Assembly: GCA_916719935.1 (NCBI GenBank)
Contig: CAKAPY010000065.1
Span: 1-7,211, forward strand
Length of the DNA: 7,211 nt
Origin: an uncultured Actinomyces sp.
Lineage (GTDB): Bacteria > Actinomycetota > Actinomycetes > Actinomycetales > Actinomycetaceae
Direction of reading: 5' to 3'
Positions within the stretch are counted from its first letter, which is position 1. Each line of letters opens with the position of its first letter. Of the stretch, positions 5,015-7,211 are shown piece by piece. Made by a program: the position numbers and the translations under genes. The notes beneath the pieces are model-generated. The model worked only from the letters and a program-made list of their open reading frames with translations, made no database searches and was not told where the DNA came from.

Positions 5015-6349
5015 TTAGAGCTTTCCAGCCTTCTTCAATGCAATGTACGTGTCTGCAAGACGTGCAGGCAAGAAGCCCGCATCACAATCAACGACATAAG
5101 CGCCAAGTGCGCGAGCATCATTGGCACCAGCATCAAGATCGCGGATTGTTGCACTTGCCGCGGCAGCAGTGAAGGCAGAAGCTGCGTCGCTCCAATCACG
5201 TTCCATTCGGCCAAGCTCGGGGTCGCGTGCGCCCGCGACAATTACTCGGTGACGCTTGCTGAGCGCTGCAATGGCCTCGGAAAAATCGGCGTCTGTAGCT
5301 GCGGGCGGGATCTCTGTCAGAAGGACAACAAGCCCCGGGTGATGCATACGCTTCTCAACCGAGGAGACGACCATCTGCCAATCCAGTGGAAGAAGCGAAG
5401 GCTGGACGCGCGAGAAAGCCTGCGCGGCCTCGCTAATCAAATTCCCACCACGTGCCTGGGCAAGATCTTCGTGAATACTGCGGTCCAGAGCAAGCAGATG
5501 AACTTGATCTCCGGCACGGTCAGCCAGAACCCCCAGCAAGAGTGCCGCCTCGATCTCAGCATCCAAGCGGGGTGCAACCCCCAACTCGACCAGGTCCTTG
5601 TCTCCCAAATCCTTTTCCTGAGCCTCGCCCAAGAGCATTGCCCCAGAACGCCCGGTGTCGACAACGATCATGACGTGACGGTCCCGTTCGGGACGCCACG
5701 TGCGTACAACCAAATCTTTTGAGCGCGCCGAGGCTCGCCAATCGATATCGCGCGGATCATCTCCGCGGACGTACTCGCGCAAAGAATCAAATTCGGTGCC
5801 CGGACCTCGAAGAATTGTGGCGGTTGTTCCCTCAAGCTCATGGAGACGCGCAAGCCGAGAAGGAAGAAGACGCTTCGCGCGGAATGGAGGAAGCGCGGTC
5901 AGGGTCAGTGGCGCGGCAATCGAGGTCTGACGGGCGGCCATTCGCAGAGGACCCCAGGAACGAATTGTCACGTAGTCGGCGCGAACGCTTCCACGACGCT
6001 CCAGCTGCAAGATCGTCGTCAGCGGCATCGGAACATCCGCTTCGAGCTCACACGAATGTGAATAGGGCATGGGGTGTGCCGAGGGTGGCCACGCATCCCT
6101 AACATCGACGCGCATGGGGAGCGCCGAGCGCAGAGAAAGGCGCGAATGGCCGGGAGAATCCATTGCGATAGGAGTGTCAATGGAGCGCTCAATGACCAAC
6201 TGCCTAGGAGAAGGTGCAAGGTAAGCGTCAAAGGCCCACAGGCATGCGCACAGAACAACCCACCCGACAATGAAACCCCATGTCGGGAAGAAAAACAGTG
6301 GAATGACCCCCAAGAAAATGGGGATACTCGCGCGCCAAGACAGTGCCAT
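5015..6349 (-). CDS. DUF58 domain membrane protein, MoxR partner
   Basis: 444 residues. Two closely spaced membrane helices (about 8-22 and 25-43) form a hairpin at the N-terminus. A beta-rich region follows (about 48-150). Then comes the DUF58 signature G-T-E-F-D-S-L-R-E-Y (184-193) with D-P-R-D-I-D-W (198-204). The von Willebrand A-like part starts at V-M-I-V-V-D-T-G-R-S (226-235). The metal-site position reads D-T-G-R-S rather than D-x-S-x-S, so classic Mg2+ binding is uncertain. An acidic/lysine-rich insert (about 241-258) follows it. DUF58 proteins are the standard partners of MoxR ATPases and are thought to present or bind client proteins. Its ATG shares one base with the moxR stop (TGATG), which indicates coupled translation in fixed ratio; no good Shine-Dalgarno sequence of its own is seen. 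Counterpart by position: M. tuberculosis Rv3693. Confidence 0.88.
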   Translation of the reverse strand: MALSWRASIPIFLGVIPLFFFPTWGFIVGWVVLCACLWAFDAYLAPSPRQLVIERSIDTPIAMDSPGHSRLSLRSALPMRVDVRDAWPPSAHPMPYSHSCELEADVPMPLTTILQLERRGSVRADYVTIRSWGPLRMAARQTSIAAPLTLTALPPFRAKRLLPSRLARLHELEGTTATILRGPGTEFDSLREYVRGDDPRDIDWRASARSKDLVVRTWRPERDRHVMIVVDTGRSGAMLLGEAQEKDLGDKDLVELGVAPRLDAEIEAALLLGVLADRAGDQVHLLALDRSIHEDLAQARGGNLISEAAQAFSRVQPSLLPLDWQMVVSSVEKRMHHPGLVVLLTEIPPAATDADFSEAIAALSKRHRVIVAGARDPELGRMERDWSDAASAFTAAAASATIRDLDAGANDARALGAYVVDCDAGFLPARLADTYIALKKAGKL

Positions 6350-7211
6350 CAGCGAGGAACCGGGACCTGCTCGAGGATCGAGGCGATGACAGAGTGAGCA
6401 TTCAAGCCTTCCAATTCTGCTTCAGCCTTCATGCTCAGGCGGTGTGCAAGAACCGAGTCAGCCATTGCCTTGACATCATCAGGAGTGACGAAAGAACGTC
6501 CCTGAAGGAACGCCCAGACGCGGCACACGCGAAGTAATGCGGTTGCGCCACGGGGAGAGACGCCGATGCGGACAGCGGGAGAGGTTCGGGTCGCGCGGAT
6601 CAGATCGACCATGTAGGTCAAAACCGCGGGGGAGACCTCAATGTGTTCTGCCTGCTCGCGAGCCGTCAAGATATCTGAGGCATTTGCGACCGGGTGTAGA
6701 TCAGCGCTGGCCAAATCCAGAGGATTAAAACCATTTTGGTGGCGGAGCAGAATATTGAATTCGTCCTCGCGAGAGGGCAGAGGCAAATCAAGCTTGAGTA
6801 AGAAACGGTCGAGCTGGGCCTCGGGAAGGGGATAGGTGCCCTCATATTCGACAGGGTTCTGGGTGGCGATCACCATGAAGGGCGAGGCCAGTGGGCGGGT
6901 ATGTCCGTCAACGCTGACCTGATGCTCTTCCATAGCTTCCAAGAGCGCAGATTGAGTCTTGGGGGGAGTTCGGTTAATTTCGTCTGCCAGAAGAAGATTG
7001 GTGAAGATCGGTCCCGGGCGGAACTCAAACTCGCTCTTGCCGTTGTCCCACACCAAAGAACCCGTGATATCGGCGGGCATTAGGTCTGGGGTGAATTGGA
7101 CACGCGTCATGGTCAAATCGATGCACCGAGCAAGGGTTCGAACCAAGAGTGTTTTTGCAACGCCAGGGACGCCTTCAAGTAAGACGTGTCCATCGGCTAC
7201 CAGAGCGATGA
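6349..7211 (-). CDS. moxR: MoxR family AAA+ ATPase (5' partial)
   Basis: The frame runs to the window edge, leaving 286 visible residues; probably some tens of N-terminal residues are missing. All core ATPase motifs are present: Walker A G-V-P-G-V-A-K-T (13-20 of the visible part), Walker B L-L-A-D-E-I-N-R (73-80), sensor 1 I-A-T-Q-N-P-V-E (114-121), the arginine of Q-L-D-R-F (132-136) and sensor 2 G-V-S-P-R-G-A-T-A-L-L (216-226). The order and wording are those of the MoxR group. MoxR proteins are cytoplasmic ring-forming ATPases that act as chaperones or assembly factors, usually with a DUF58/VWA partner encoded next door. The gene overlaps the DUF58 start by one base and its stop is TGA. 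By gene context it corresponds to M. tuberculosis moxR2 (Rv3692). The promoter lies outside the window. Nothing suggests loss of activity. Confidence 0.93.
   Translation of the reverse strand, partial: IALVADGHVLLEGVPGVAKTLLVRTLARCIDLTMTRVQFTPDLMPADITGSLVWDNGKSEFEFRPGPIFTNLLLADEINRTPPKTQSALLEAMEEHQVSVDGHTRPLASPFMVIATQNPVEYEGTYPLPEAQLDRFLLKLDLPLPSREDEFNILLRHQNGFNPLDLASADLHPVANASDILTAREQAEHIEVSPAVLTYMVDLIRATRTSPAVRIGVSPRGATALLRVCRVWAFLQGRSFVTPDDVKAMADSVLAHRLSMKAEAELEGLNAHSVIASILEQVPVPR

Noticed and set aside
5008..5025. Possible terminator hairpin between SpoIIM and DUF58 (GAAAG/CTTTC or AAGGCT/AGCTTT)
   Set aside because: The stem is only 5-6 bp with a G-U pair in one version, lacks a T-run, and includes the DUF58 stop codon; too weak to call.
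5249..5722. 157-codon plus-strand open frame
   Set aside because: It is antisense inside the DUF58 gene, resembles no family I know, and has no ribosome site or supporting context.

Overview
The window looks like chromosomal DNA from an actinobacterium of moderate GC content. By eye it is in the mid-50s percent; I did not compute it. Several genes belong to families found mostly or only in Actinobacteria: DUF5719, DUF3499, a non-catalytic zincin-like protein and the actinobacterial form of the SpoIIM/RDD pair. The moderate GC and compact layout would fit Actinomycetaceae (Actinomyces, Schaalia, Trueperella, Arcanobacterium and relatives), but that placement is inference. I see no RNA genes, insertion sequences, prophage genes or CRISPR arrays, and no gene-free stretch longer than about 120 bases.

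Left part (1-3125): an envelope-related block. It holds the 3' end of a large membrane glycosyltransferase and an overlapping gene for a membrane-anchored DUF5719 protein. A convergent gene follows for a zincin-fold protein that has lost its metal site. A divergent DUF3499 gene with a Cys/His zinc-ribbon-like head comes next. In mycobacteria the last two correspond to the Rv3259/Rv3258c pair next to whiB2. No whiB gene lies between DUF5719 and the zincin-like gene here.

Right part (3159-7211): a four-gene module, RDD membrane protein (-), SpoIIM-like membrane protein (+), DUF58 protein (-) and MoxR AAA+ ATPase (-). Order and relative orientations match M. tuberculosis Rv3695-Rv3694c-Rv3693-moxR2 (Rv3692). 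MoxR and DUF58 overlap by one base and are almost certainly co-translated. SpoIIM converges on DUF58 with 7 bp between stops. RDD and SpoIIM diverge from start codons only 19 bp apart.

Working picture: MoxR is an AAA+ chaperone-like ATPase. DUF58 (von Willebrand A-like, membrane-anchored) is its usual partner. The RDD and SpoIIM proteins are integral membrane partners whose conserved linkage suggests a shared envelope function, although the organism is unlikely to sporulate. Most of the window is ordinary conserved actinobacterial chromosome. The points worth a second look are the shared 19-bp RDD/SpoIIM start region without Shine-Dalgarno sequences, the degenerate HExxH site, a 15-bp-period duplication that copies the DUF3499 stop codon, and mutually exclusive hairpins in the 1986-2102 gap.
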